Shown: positions 50,622 through 58,567 of the stretch, one piece after another
Layout of the letters: each line of letters opens with the position of its first letter
Numbering within the stretch: the stretch's first letter is position 1
Assembly (NCBI GenBank): GCA_041166745.1
Contig: JBEEGH010000007.1
Location: 28,101-92,100 of the forward strand
Direction of reading: 5' to 3'
From: DASUCS01 sp041166745
Lineage (GTDB): Bacteria > Actinomycetota > Acidimicrobiia > Acidimicrobiales > JACDCH01
DNA: 64,000 bases
Program-made: the position numbers and the translations under genes
Notes under the pieces: generated by a model
What the model was told of the DNA's origin: nothing
The model's input: the letters and a program-made list of their open reading frames with translations, nothing else
Databases searched by the model: none

Positions 50622-51809
50622 TCAGCCCAGCTCGGTGCCGAGAATCGACACGAACGACACCATCTCCCCCGGGTAACCGCCGAGGTTGTGCGTGAGCGCG
50701 AGCTTGCGATCGTTGCCGAGCTGACGCTGCTCAGGCGCCTCGCCTCGCAACTGCAACCAGCACTCGAAGATCATGCGCAACCCCGAGGCGCCGACGGGAT
50801 GACCGAAGCTCTTCAGTCCACCATCCGGGTTGACGGGCAACTCCCCGCCGAGGTCGTACGTGCCGGCGAGGATCTCTTTCCACGCCGTTCCGCGCTCGGC
50901 GAAGCCAAGGTCTTCCATCAGCACCATCTCGGTGGGCGTGAAGCAATCGTGCACCTCCGCCATCGCGAGCTGACCGCGAGGGTCGGTGATGCCCGCCTGG
51001 GCGTATGCATCCTCACAACTGTCGACGACCTCGGGAAAGGTCGTGTAGTCGTAGTTCGGGTCTTGAAGGCCGCTCCCGTTGCCGGCCACGAGCGCCAGCG
51101 CCTTGATGTACAGCGGCTTGTCGGTGTACTTCGCCGCGTCCTCGGCGCGCACCACGATGGCGGCGGCGCCGCCATCGGCGACTCCAGCGCAGTCGAACAC
51201 GCCAAGCGTGCCCGCCATCTTCGGCGCCTTCTCCACCTGCTCCTTGCTCACCTCGCGCTTGAACTGCGCACGCGGATTGCGGGCACCGTTGTAGTGGTTC
51301 TTCGTCGCGACATGTGAGAGCGCGTCGCGGATCTCACTCTCGCCCACGCCGTACTTCTTGGCGTATGCCGGCGCGATCATGCTGTACATGGCGGCCGCGG
51401 TGAGGTTGCGCACCGTGCCGTCGTTGGGCGGCTGCGTCGCCGGCAGACCCTGATACCCCGCGTCTTTCACCTTCTCGACGCCGACGGCCATCGCGATGTC
51501 GTACGCACCTGACGCGACGGCATACGACGCCTGCCGCAGCGCTTCCGACCCGGTGGCGCAGAAGTTCTCGACCCGACTCACGGGCTTGCCCTCGAGCCCG
51601 AGCGGCTTGGCGAGGGTGATGCCGCAGCTGCGTTGCGCGGTGCCGAGCCAGTAGGCGTCGATGTCCTGCTTCGTGAGGCCGACGGGCGCCAGTGTCTCGT
51701 TGACAGCCTGCACCATCAGATCGTCGGCGCTGAGATCCCAGTGCTCGCCGAACGGCGTGCAACCCACGCTGATGATCGCGACGCGATCGCGTATGCCGTG
51801 TGAACCCAT
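50622..51809 (-). CDS. SCP-x/Ltp-type thiolase
   Basis: A 395-residue thiolase of the lipid-transfer (SCP-x) branch, which includes steroid side-chain thiolases and retro-aldolases such as Ltp2. The nucleophilic Cys lies in RVENFCATGSEALRQA at about residue 83. EVHDCFTPTEM and KSFGHPVGASGLRM supply the other active-site residues, and LTHNLGGYPGE is the oxyanion loop. The ATG follows the stop of the fused thiolase-like/DUF35 gene with no gap. In characterised systems such enzymes need a DUF35 partner, which that neighbour could provide. Confidence 0.9.
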   Translation of the reverse strand: MGSHGIRDRVAIISVGCTPFGEHWDLSADDLMVQAVNETLAPVGLTKQDIDAYWLGTAQRSCGITLAKPLGLEGKPVSRVENFCATGSEALRQASYAVASGAYDIAMAVGVEKVKDAGYQGLPATQPPNDGTVRNLTAAAMYSMIAPAYAKKYGVGESEIRDALSHVATKNHYNGARNPRAQFKREVSKEQVEKAPKMAGTLGVFDCAGVADGGAAAIVVRAEDAAKYTDKPLYIKALALVAGNGSGLQDPNYDYTTFPEVVDSCEDAYAQAGITDPRGQLAMAEVHDCFTPTEMVLMEDLGFAERGTAWKEILAGTYDLGGELPVNPDGGLKSFGHPVGASGLRMIFECWLQLRGEAPEQRQLGNDRKLALTHNLGGYPGEMVSFVSILGTELG

Positions 51810-53195
51810 CTACGAATTCTCCTTCAGCAGCCGTGCTTTCCAGAAGTAGTTGTGGATGTCGTCGCTCGTGAACAGCTTGCGGAAGGTCATCTCGACGCGT
51901 ACGCCCGCGGCGACATCGGCTTCAGCAACATCGGTCATCTCGATCGGCAATCGGCCTCCGCCGTCGAAGTCGACGATGGCGAAGATCACGGGCGGACTCT
52001 CCGAATACACGAGATGGTCGACCGTGTAGGTGACGACCGTGCCGGGCACGTCCGCCATCGGAATGGCGTCGGAGCCGCTCGGCAGCGGGGGCATCTGTGG
52101 GGCACCCGAATCTGGATCGGTGCGGCCGACGAAGCCGTACTTCCAATCCAGGGAGCGACCGGCGGCCGACGACGACGGCCGGTTCGGCTCGGGACGCCGC
52201 GGTGGCTCGACCGTGAGCATCTTGCGCCAGGAGAGGAACTTGCCGTACGCAACCTGCCCGCCACCGGCAGCTTGATCGTCGATGGTGCGCGTGGGCCGAT
52301 ACGAGCCGATGGCCTCGGTCGTGCGGAACAGAAGCACATCCGCACCATCGGCCAGCACGAGCAGCGCGATCACCTTGCCGGGACCCGTCGATTCGAGCGC
52401 CGACGTCAACAGCAGACCCGGATGAGCCGCGCCCGTGTTGCCGATCGTCGCGGCACGGTTGTCGACGACGTTCTCGGTGGGGACGCCCAGGCGATTCGCA
52501 ATCGCGTTGGCCGCTCGCGCATGGAGGCTGGTGACGATGAGCCGGTCGACTTGCTCCGGGCTGATCTCGGCCGACTTCAACGCGGCCTGGAAGGCGCGTT
52601 CGCCCAATGGCAGATAGCGCGTTTCACCGAAGCGCTCCTCCCACAGTTTCGATCGTTCCGCTCCGGGTGATCGCCAGCGGTCGACGAACTCCTCGGTGGC
52701 CGACGCGCCCCCGATGTACTCAGCGATGACACCGTCACCGTCTCCGACGAGGACCGCCGAGCCAGCATCGCCCCCCGTCGCTTCGTCACCCGAGCCCGGC
52801 AGTCCGGTGCGGATGTCAGCCGCGACCACCAGCGTCGTTCCCACTCCGGCTACGGCTGTGCGCAGCGCGCCGGCCGCGGATCGCTGTGATCCGCCGAAGT
52901 CGAAGGCGGCAACATCATCGTCGAGGCGGAGCGCGGCGTGAATCGTGGTGGCGTTGGTCTTGTCGACGTAGGCGGGCGTGACGGTCGAGAACCAGAGCGC
53001 GTCGGGCGTCGGGGCGCTCGGAGCCGACCGCAGGGCGAGCCGGGCCGCTTCGAATCCCATCGTGGTCGTGTCTTCGTCGTACGACGCGACCGTGCGCGTG
53101 CCTCTGCCGCCGCCCGAGCCGGCGACCGGCGCGATCGTCGTGCGGTCGAGCCGGAAGTGGGGCAAGTACGCGCCCGCGCTGATGATGCCTCTCAC
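51810..53195 (-). CDS. Fused thiolase-like (HMG-CoA-synthase/KAS-III-like) and DUF35 OB-fold protein without cysteine
   Basis: A 461-residue protein. Residues 1 to about 320 have the KAS-III/HMG-CoA-synthase fold (ISAGAYLPHFRLDRTTI, AATIGNTGAAHPGLLL, KVIALLVLADGADVLLF). Residues 340-461 form an OB-fold DUF35 domain (VPGTVVTYTVDHLVYSESPP, IPIEMTDVAEADVAAGV). The catalytic Cys is replaced (AFDFGGSQRSAAGAL), the DUF35 zinc ribbon has no Cys, and the whole chain contains no cysteine. It is probably a scaffold or substrate-channel partner of the adjacent thiolase. The GTG start lies 7 nt after TACAAT; it heads the operon. Confidence 0.84.
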   Translation of the reverse strand: MRGIISAGAYLPHFRLDRTTIAPVAGSGGGRGTRTVASYDEDTTTMGFEAARLALRSAPSAPTPDALWFSTVTPAYVDKTNATTIHAALRLDDDVAAFDFGGSQRSAAGALRTAVAGVGTTLVVAADIRTGLPGSGDEATGGDAGSAVLVGDGDGVIAEYIGGASATEEFVDRWRSPGAERSKLWEERFGETRYLPLGERAFQAALKSAEISPEQVDRLIVTSLHARAANAIANRLGVPTENVVDNRAATIGNTGAAHPGLLLTSALESTGPGKVIALLVLADGADVLLFRTTEAIGSYRPTRTIDDQAAGGGQVAYGKFLSWRKMLTVEPPRRPEPNRPSSSAAGRSLDWKYGFVGRTDPDSGAPQMPPLPSGSDAIPMADVPGTVVTYTVDHLVYSESPPVIFAIVDFDGGGRLPIEMTDVAEADVAAGVRVEMTFRKLFTSDDIHNYFWKARLLKENS

Positions 53196-53202
53196 GGCCG
53201 GG

Positions 53203-53232
53203 ATTGTAGAGGCGGACCTGACGGTCCGTCAG
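53203..53232 (-). promoter_or_regulatory. Operon promoter with TetR-type operator over the -35
   Basis: On the minus strand TGACGG (53231-53226), 17 nt, then TACAAT (53208-53203), 7 nt, then the GTG at 53195. CTGACGG-T-CCGTCAG (53218-53232) is a perfect inverted repeat covering the -35 element, the usual place for a TetR-family repressor. Confidence 0.68.
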
Positions 53233-53237
53233 ATTGG

Positions 53238-54314
53238 TCAGACGATGACGGAGCGGATGACTTCGCCGGCTTCCATGGCCCGGAAGGCGTCGTTGACCTC
53301 GTCGAGCTTGATGCGGCGCGACACCATCGAGCCGATGTCGAGCCGGCCGGTCTCGACCAGGTTGACCAACTTCGGGAAGTCGCGACGAACCTGGGCCGAC
53401 CCGTACAGGCAGCCGAGTGTCTTCTTCTCGTCGTAGAACAACTGCATCGCCGAGAAGGTGACGGTGGCGTCCATACGGGGCATACCGACGATGACCACGG
53501 TGCCACCACGGCGAGCGGTGTTGTACGCCTGCAGGATCGTCTCGGGGAGCCCGATGACCTCGAACGCGTAGTCCGCACCCCGTCCGCCGGTGAGTGCCTG
53601 CACTTGTGCGGTCGGGTCACCCTGTGCCGGATCGATGAGATCGGTCGCCCCCTGCTGCTCGGCCGTCTTGCGCTTCATCTCGACGGGGTCGATGGCGAAG
53701 ATGCGCGACGCGCCGGCGATGCGGGCGCCCTGGATGACCGACTGGCCGACGCCGCCACAGCCGATCACGGCCACCGTGGAGCCGGGCTTGATCTTCGCAG
53801 TGAAGAGTGCGGCGCCGACGCCGGTGGTGACGCCGCAACCGATGAGCGCGAGCTGCTCGGCCGGCAGGTCGGTGTTGACCTTCACGAGCGACGCCTCGTC
53901 GGTCGTCATGTAGTCGGCAAACGTGCCGAGGCCCGTCATGCCGAAGGCCATCGAACCGTCGGACCGCTTGCCGCGCGGCGAGATCATCATCTCGTTCGAC
54001 TTCTCACACAGGTTCGACTCGTCCTGCAGGCAGTGGAAGCAGATGCCACACGCGGGGATGAACGACGCGATGACTTGATCGCCGGCCTTCACGCGGCTGA
54101 CTTCCTTGCCCACCTCGAGCACCGTGCCGGCACCCTCGTGGCCGAGGATGATCGGGACGGGCATCGGGACGCCGCCCTTCTGCACGGTGAGGTCCGAGTG
54201 ACAGACACCGCTGGCATCGATCTGCACCCGAACGTCGCGCGGCCCGAGGGGCGGATCTTCCAGCTCTTCGATGACGAGTGGCTGGTTGTACTCGGTCAAA
54301 ATTGCTGCCCGCAT
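53238..54314 (-). CDS. Zinc-dependent alcohol dehydrogenase
   Basis: A medium-chain dehydrogenase of 358 residues. Catalytic zinc ligands are in SGVCHSDLT and LGHEGAG. The structural zinc loop has four cysteines in PACGICFHCLQDESNLC. The NAD-binding site is VIGCGGVGQSVIQGARIAG. It resembles the NDMA-dependent or class-III-like alcohol dehydrogenases of actinobacteria and would oxidise a primary alcohol. ATG 54314 has AGGGGGA upstream. The catabolic operon begins 42 bp downstream in the same direction but has its own promoter. Confidence 0.91.
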   Translation of the reverse strand: MRAAILTEYNQPLVIEELEDPPLGPRDVRVQIDASGVCHSDLTVQKGGVPMPVPIILGHEGAGTVLEVGKEVSRVKAGDQVIASFIPACGICFHCLQDESNLCEKSNEMMISPRGKRSDGSMAFGMTGLGTFADYMTTDEASLVKVNTDLPAEQLALIGCGVTTGVGAALFTAKIKPGSTVAVIGCGGVGQSVIQGARIAGASRIFAIDPVEMKRKTAEQQGATDLIDPAQGDPTAQVQALTGGRGADYAFEVIGLPETILQAYNTARRGGTVVIVGMPRMDATVTFSAMQLFYDEKKTLGCLYGSAQVRRDFPKLVNLVETGRLDIGSMVSRRIKLDEVNDAFRAMEAGEVIRSVIV

Positions 54315-54393
54315 TGCGGTCCCCCTGGCGTACGAATCGGACGTGTTCGGCCCAAATCCTTGCACCCAACGCGATCCAGGGAAGAATCGGCAG

Positions 54394-55260
54394 ATGGAGA
54401 CGATCACGCTCGAGGGCCGTGACGGCATCAAGTTGGCCGCCGACGTCGAGGGTGATCCTGGCTCGCCACCCGTGCTGCTGTTCCACGGCGGCGGTCAGAC
54501 ACGGCACGCGTGGGGCACCACGCTGAAGGTGCTCGGCGCGAGCGGTTGGCGGGCCTACAGCGTCGACCTCCGGGGCCATGGCGAGAGTGACTGGGATCCG
54601 GAAGGCGATTACACGATGGATGCCTTCGCCGCCGACATCCGCATCATCGCCAACTCGATGGTGCAGGCGCCGGCTCTTGTCGGCGCCTCGCTCGGCGGCA
54701 TTGCGTCGATGGCCGCCATCGGCGAGACCGAGGGACCACCGATCGCGAGCGCATTGGTGCTCGTCGACGTGGCCCCGACGATCGAGATGGAAGGTGCCCT
54801 TCGAATCGGAGCCTTCATGGCCGAGCACATGGAGGACGGCTTCGCGTCGCTGGAGGAGGTGGCCGACGCGATCGCTGCGTACAACCCGCACCGGCCTCGG
54901 CCGAGTGATCTGAGCGGGCTGCGCAAGAACCTTCGTCAGCGACCAGACGGTCGTTGGGCGTGGCACTGGGATCCGCGGTTCATCAGCGGCCGCTTCGGCT
55001 CACAGGACGAGACGCGATCGTCGCTCGTCGATCCGGCTCGCTTGCGCATTGCCGCCAAGAACTTGACGATCCCGGTCTTGCTCGTGCGCGGTCGTATGAG
55101 CGACCTGCTCAGCGAGGAGGGTGCACAAGAGCTGCTCGAGCTCGTGCCCCACGCCCGCCTCGCCGACGTCGCCGGCGCCGGGCACATGGTCGCCGGCGAC
55201 CGCAACGACTTGTTCAACGACGCGGTCGTGTCGTTCCTCGAGGAGGTTCGAAAGCACTGA
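54394..55260 (+). CDS. Alpha/beta hydrolase
   Basis: A 288-residue alpha/beta-hydrolase-fold enzyme. The oxyanion segment is LLFHGGGQTRHAW, the nucleophile elbow GASLGG holds the Ser, the acid is probably in LLVRGRMSDLLSEE, and the catalytic His is in GAGHMVAGD. Relatives include epoxide hydrolases, C-C hydrolases (MhpC/BphD) and esterases; the exact class is not clear. It is divergent from the alcohol dehydrogenase gene and followed by a second, related hydrolase gene with a 1-bp overlap (TGATG). Confidence 0.88.
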   Translation: METITLEGRDGIKLAADVEGDPGSPPVLLFHGGGQTRHAWGTTLKVLGASGWRAYSVDLRGHGESDWDPEGDYTMDAFAADIRIIANSMVQAPALVGASLGGIASMAAIGETEGPPIASALVLVDVAPTIEMEGALRIGAFMAEHMEDGFASLEEVADAIAAYNPHRPRPSDLSGLRKNLRQRPDGRWAWHWDPRFISGRFGSQDETRSSLVDPARLRIAAKNLTIPVLLVRGRMSDLLSEEGAQELLELVPHARLADVAGAGHMVAGDRNDLFNDAVVSFLEEVRKH

Positions 55261-56168
55261 TGGAACAGATCGCGTACGACGAGTTCTCGATGTTCCACGA
55301 GAACGCCGAAGAGTTCGGTCTCCCCTACGACGGTCCCCCCAAGGTTCGCCGCGAGTTCGTCGAGATCGAGCCCGGCCGCCGGTTGAGCGCGCTCGTTTGG
55401 GGCGGTGGCGACTCAGAACTCGTGTTCCTGCACGGCGGCGCGCAGAACGCACACACGTGGGACACCGTCGCGCTCGCGTTGCGCCGCGGACTCGTGTGCA
55501 TCGACCTTCCGGGCCACGGACACTCCGACGGTGGCCGGGTCGGATCGCTCGACCTGCAGTCGAACGCTGAAGACGTTGCGGCCGCCGTTCGCGTTCTGGC
55601 ACCCAATGCCCGCGCCGTGATCGGCATGTCGCTCGGAGGCATGACGACCCTCGCGCTCGCGAAGGTCGCGCCCGAGCTCGTGCGGCGGATGGTGCTCGTC
55701 GACGTGACCCCCGGGGTCGACGCGGAGAAGAGCTCCATGATCCGGGCCTTCATCGACGGCCCCGAGAGCTTCCCCGACTTCGGCGAGATCCTGGCCCGGA
55801 CGATCGAGTTCAATCCCACTCGCACCGAGGCGTCGTTGCGGCGCGGCATCTTGCACAACGCACTCCAGCGCGAGGACGGCAGCTGGGTCTGGCGCTACGC
55901 GCGATTCAGAGCCGACGACCACTCGACCGACCGTGGTGGTTTCCTCGATCGCATCGGCGACTTGTGGGAGGTCATCTCCGGTCTCACGATGCCGCTCATG
56001 CTCGTGCGCGGGATGCTCCCGCAGTCGGTTGTCGACGACAAGGACGAAGCGGAGCTGGTGCGCCGCCAGCCGAATGCGCGCATCGAGCACGTGGAAGGAG
56101 CAGGCCACAGCGTGCAAGGCGACAAGCCGGTCGAGCTCGCCGAGCTCATCGCCGACTTCACGAAGTAG
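55260..56168 (+). CDS. Alpha/beta hydrolase
   Basis: A 302-residue hydrolase paralogous to the preceding gene product. VFLHGGAQNAHTWDTV is the oxyanion region, IGMSLGGMTTLALA the nucleophile elbow, LMLVRGMLPQSVVDD the acid region and EGAGHSVQGDKP the catalytic His. It has an extra N-terminal stretch of about 40 residues. Tandem duplication followed by divergence is likely. The ATG overlaps the stop of the first hydrolase gene. It abuts the convergent enoyl-CoA hydratase gene with no gap. Confidence 0.88.
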   Translation: MEQIAYDEFSMFHENAEEFGLPYDGPPKVRREFVEIEPGRRLSALVWGGGDSELVFLHGGAQNAHTWDTVALALRRGLVCIDLPGHGHSDGGRVGSLDLQSNAEDVAAAVRVLAPNARAVIGMSLGGMTTLALAKVAPELVRRMVLVDVTPGVDAEKSSMIRAFIDGPESFPDFGEILARTIEFNPTRTEASLRRGILHNALQREDGSWVWRYARFRADDHSTDRGGFLDRIGDLWEVISGLTMPLMLVRGMLPQSVVDDKDEAELVRRQPNARIEHVEGAGHSVQGDKPVELAELIADFTK

Positions 56169-56957
56169 CTATTTCCACTTCCATTCCGGGTCACGTTTTT
56201 CGAGGAAGGCCGCGTTCGCTTCCTTGGCGTCCTCGAACCGCAGCAATCGAGCGGTGTAGTCCTGCTCGGTGCGGTACGCCTCCTTCAACGGAAGGTCTTC
56301 GACGCGGTTCATCGATTCCTTGGCCAGGCGCAGCGCGATCGGGCTCTTCGCCGCCAGCGAACGAGCGAGCTCCATCGCCGAGTCCATGAGCTCATCGCGG
56401 GTAACCACCGCCCGCAACGAGCCGAGGCGGTACAGCTCGGCCGCGCTGATCGTCTCGCCGGTGAAGAACATCTCACGCGCCTTGTGCCGCCCGACCAAGG
56501 TCGAGAGATGCGAGCTCGCGCCGAGCAACCCGACGTTGATCTCGGTCGTGCCGAACGTTGCGTTCTCCGATGCAATCAAGATGTCGCAGCATGCGGCGTA
56601 GGCGAGGCCGGCGCCGAGCGCAGGACCGTTGATGGCGCCGATGACCGGAACCGCGCAATCGGTGATCGCCCAGAAGGCATCACGTGCGTATCGAGCGGGG
56701 TCGGTCACCGCCGTGGGCGGAACGTTCTCTGGCACCTTGTTGATCGTGCGGAGGTCGGCACCGGCCATGAACGCTCGGTCACCGACTGCAGTGAAGATCG
56801 CAACGCGGACGTCTTGGTCGTCGTTCAACGAGTCGAACGCGCGCTGGATGGCAACATGCGCGTCTCGGTCGACCGCGTTCACGGGCGGACGGTCGATCGT
56901 GATCGTGGCGATGTGCTCCGCAATGGCGAGCGAAATGCCCGCGTCGGCGTCGGCCAT
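56169..56957 (-). CDS. Enoyl-CoA hydratase/isomerase family protein
   Basis: A 262-residue crotonase-fold protein. VGDRAFMAGADLRTI and INGPALGAGLAYAACCDILIA form the oxyanion hole. The position that usually holds the second catalytic Glu reads NVGLLGASSHLSTLVGR, so it may be an isomerase or a special hydratase rather than a classical one. The ATG overlaps the stop of the SDR gene by 1 bp. It is the last gene of a TIGR03084-SDR-hydratase operon. Confidence 0.88.
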   Translation of the reverse strand: MADADAGISLAIAEHIATITIDRPPVNAVDRDAHVAIQRAFDSLNDDQDVRVAIFTAVGDRAFMAGADLRTINKVPENVPPTAVTDPARYARDAFWAITDCAVPVIGAINGPALGAGLAYAACCDILIASENATFGTTEINVGLLGASSHLSTLVGRHKAREMFFTGETISAAELYRLGSLRAVVTRDELMDSAMELARSLAAKSPIALRLAKESMNRVEDLPLKEAYRTEQDYTARLLRFEDAKEANAAFLEKRDPEWKWK

Positions 56958-57718
56958 CAGACCTTCCTCGTCATGCCGCCGTCGACGCGGATCAACGCAC
57001 CGGTGGTGTAGCTCGATGCATCGCTGGCCAGATACAGCGCGGTGCCCACGATCTCGTCCGGGTCGCCGAGTCGCTTGAGCGGGACCATCTTGCCGCTCTT
57101 CATCTCGTCGGTCCACGGCGCGGTGATGTCAGTAGCGAATGCGCCGGGCAGGATGCAGTTGACCCTCACCTTCGGAGCAAGGGCCTCGGCCAACCCCACG
57201 GTGAATGCGTTGAGCCCCGCCTTGGCGCACGCGTACGGCAACTCGGCAACGCTCGCCAGCAGCGAACCGATCGTGCTGACGTTGATGATCGATCCCGAGC
57301 CCGCCTCGTACATCCGCGCACCGACGAGCGACCCGAGCCGGAAGGGTCCCTTCAAGTTCACGCCGACGGTCTTGTCGAACAGTTCCTCGGAGACGGATAC
57401 CAGATCCGGGTAGAGCGGAGACATACCCGCGTTGTTCACGAAGACGTCGACCCGACCAAACCGCTCGTACACCGTTTCGACCAGGCGGTCGCACTCCTCC
57501 CACTTTCCGACGTGACTCGCGATCGGGATGGCCGTACGGCCAGTGCTCGCCTCGACTTCCTTGGCCAGCGCCTCGCAATTGTCGAGCTTGCGACTGGCGA
57601 TCACCACGTCGGCCCCGGCCTCGGCGAATGCAATGACCATCGCACGGCCGAGCCCTCGACTCCCGCCGGTGACCACCGCGACCTTGTCGGTCAGGTCGAA
57701 CCGCTCTGCTGTGCCCAC
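56957..57718 (-). CDS. SDR-family oxidoreductase
   Basis: A 253-residue classical SDR. TGGSRGLGRAM is the cofactor loop, VFVNNAGMSPL the NNAG motif, NVSTIGS and LPYACAKAGLNAFT the catalytic Ser and Tyr-x3-Lys, and RVDGGMTRKV the end. The start is the GTG at 57718, with a strong AAGGAG site 6 nt upstream, in contrast to the many leaderless genes here. It probably acts as a 3-hydroxyacyl-CoA or alcohol dehydrogenase together with the hydratase gene it overlaps. Confidence 0.89.
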   Translation of the reverse strand: MGTAERFDLTDKVAVVTGGSRGLGRAMVIAFAEAGADVVIASRKLDNCEALAKEVEASTGRTAIPIASHVGKWEECDRLVETVYERFGRVDVFVNNAGMSPLYPDLVSVSEELFDKTVGVNLKGPFRLGSLVGARMYEAGSGSIINVSTIGSLLASVAELPYACAKAGLNAFTVGLAEALAPKVRVNCILPGAFATDITAPWTDEMKSGKMVPLKRLGDPDEIVGTALYLASDASSYTTGALIRVDGGMTRKV

Positions 57719-57741
57719 GTGCGCTCCTTGCTACTCGGTCT

Positions 57742-58542
57742 CTACGAGCTGAACTGGCCGGGTTGACGGCCGGTGCCGGGGGGTCCCGCGAACGCCTGGG
57801 CGATCGAGAGCCACTCCTCTGCGAGTGGGCCTTGGGCCTCGAGCGCGGTGTCGGCGAGATGCCGGCGCTGCGTGACCACCAGACAGAAGTCGAGCGCGGG
57901 ACCCGTGACGCGGTCGGTCGCGTCCTCGCTTCCCCATGTCCACGTCGAACCACCAGGCGCGTCGAGCTCGACGCGCACGTCACCTTCTGGCGCGGGCTGG
58001 TCGTGAAGGGCGTATGCAAATCCGCGTGTGCGAACACCGATGTGAGCGATGTGCTTCAGCCGCGCCGTTGGCTCACGCCGCGCGCCCAGGGCGTCGGCCA
58101 CGTCTTGGCCGTGGGCCCATGTCTCCATCAGCCGCGCGGTCGCGAACGATGGCAGGGCCATCGGCGGCCCGTACCACGGCACCCGCATGCCCGGGTCGGC
58201 GGCGCGCATCACGTCGAGGATGTGTTGCCGAGCGGTTCGCCACCACGTCAGCAACTCGGCCGCCGACATCGAGGCAGCCTCGCGGCTCAGGCGCGTCTCG
58301 AACGCGCCGATGTCGCTCACCATCTCGGCCATCGCCGTGGCGAACCCGTCTGGGTCTTCGATGGCCAGTGCACCGTTGTGGTCGAACCACCCGAGGTGAT
58401 GGATCTGATCCCGTATGGCCCAACCTTCGGCCGGCGTGGCGAGATTCCATTGCGCGGGCTCGAGCGGCCCGACGAGCGCGTCGAGATCCGCGTGCTCAGC
58501 GGCAAGGTCGTCGCAGATCTCGTTGACGTCCGGAGCCGGCAT
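57742..58542 (-). CDS. TIGR03084-family protein (DinB/mycothiol-dependent isomerase-like fold)
   Basis: A 266-residue protein. The N-terminal helical bundle has ICDDLAAEHADLDALVGPL, WAIRDQIHHLGWFDH and ETWAHGQDVADALG, with His residues placed as in the metal site of mycothiol-dependent maleylpyruvate isomerases. A C-terminal SCP2-like part follows. The family is found almost only in actinobacteria and its reaction is unknown. TAGTGT lies 8 nt before the ATG on the minus strand. The SDR and hydratase genes follow downstream. Confidence 0.85.
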   Translation of the reverse strand: MPAPDVNEICDDLAAEHADLDALVGPLEPAQWNLATPAEGWAIRDQIHHLGWFDHNGALAIEDPDGFATAMAEMVSDIGAFETRLSREAASMSAAELLTWWRTARQHILDVMRAADPGMRVPWYGPPMALPSFATARLMETWAHGQDVADALGARREPTARLKHIAHIGVRTRGFAYALHDQPAPEGDVRVELDAPGGSTWTWGSEDATDRVTGPALDFCLVVTQRRHLADTALEAQGPLAEEWLSIAQAFAGPPGTGRQPGQFSS

Positions 58543-58550
58543 GCAATGCC

Positions 58551-58560
58551 ACACTAAAAC
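58551..58560. promoter_or_regulatory. Shared-TA bidirectional -10 element (TIGR03084 / enoyl-CoA hydratase)
   Basis: ACACTAAAAC reads TAAAAC on the plus strand (58555-58560), 7 nt before GTG 58568. It reads TAGTGT on the minus strand (58556-58551), 8 nt before ATG 58542. The plus box lacks the final T, so this is the weakest of the five pairs. Confidence 0.4.
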
Positions 58561-58567
58561 GTCGACC

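Noticed and set aside
55321..56168. The two adjacent alpha/beta hydrolases as a frameshifted single gene
   Set aside because: Each has its own complete nucleophile elbow and catalytic His and its own N-terminus. The TGATG junction is an ordinary coupled overlap.
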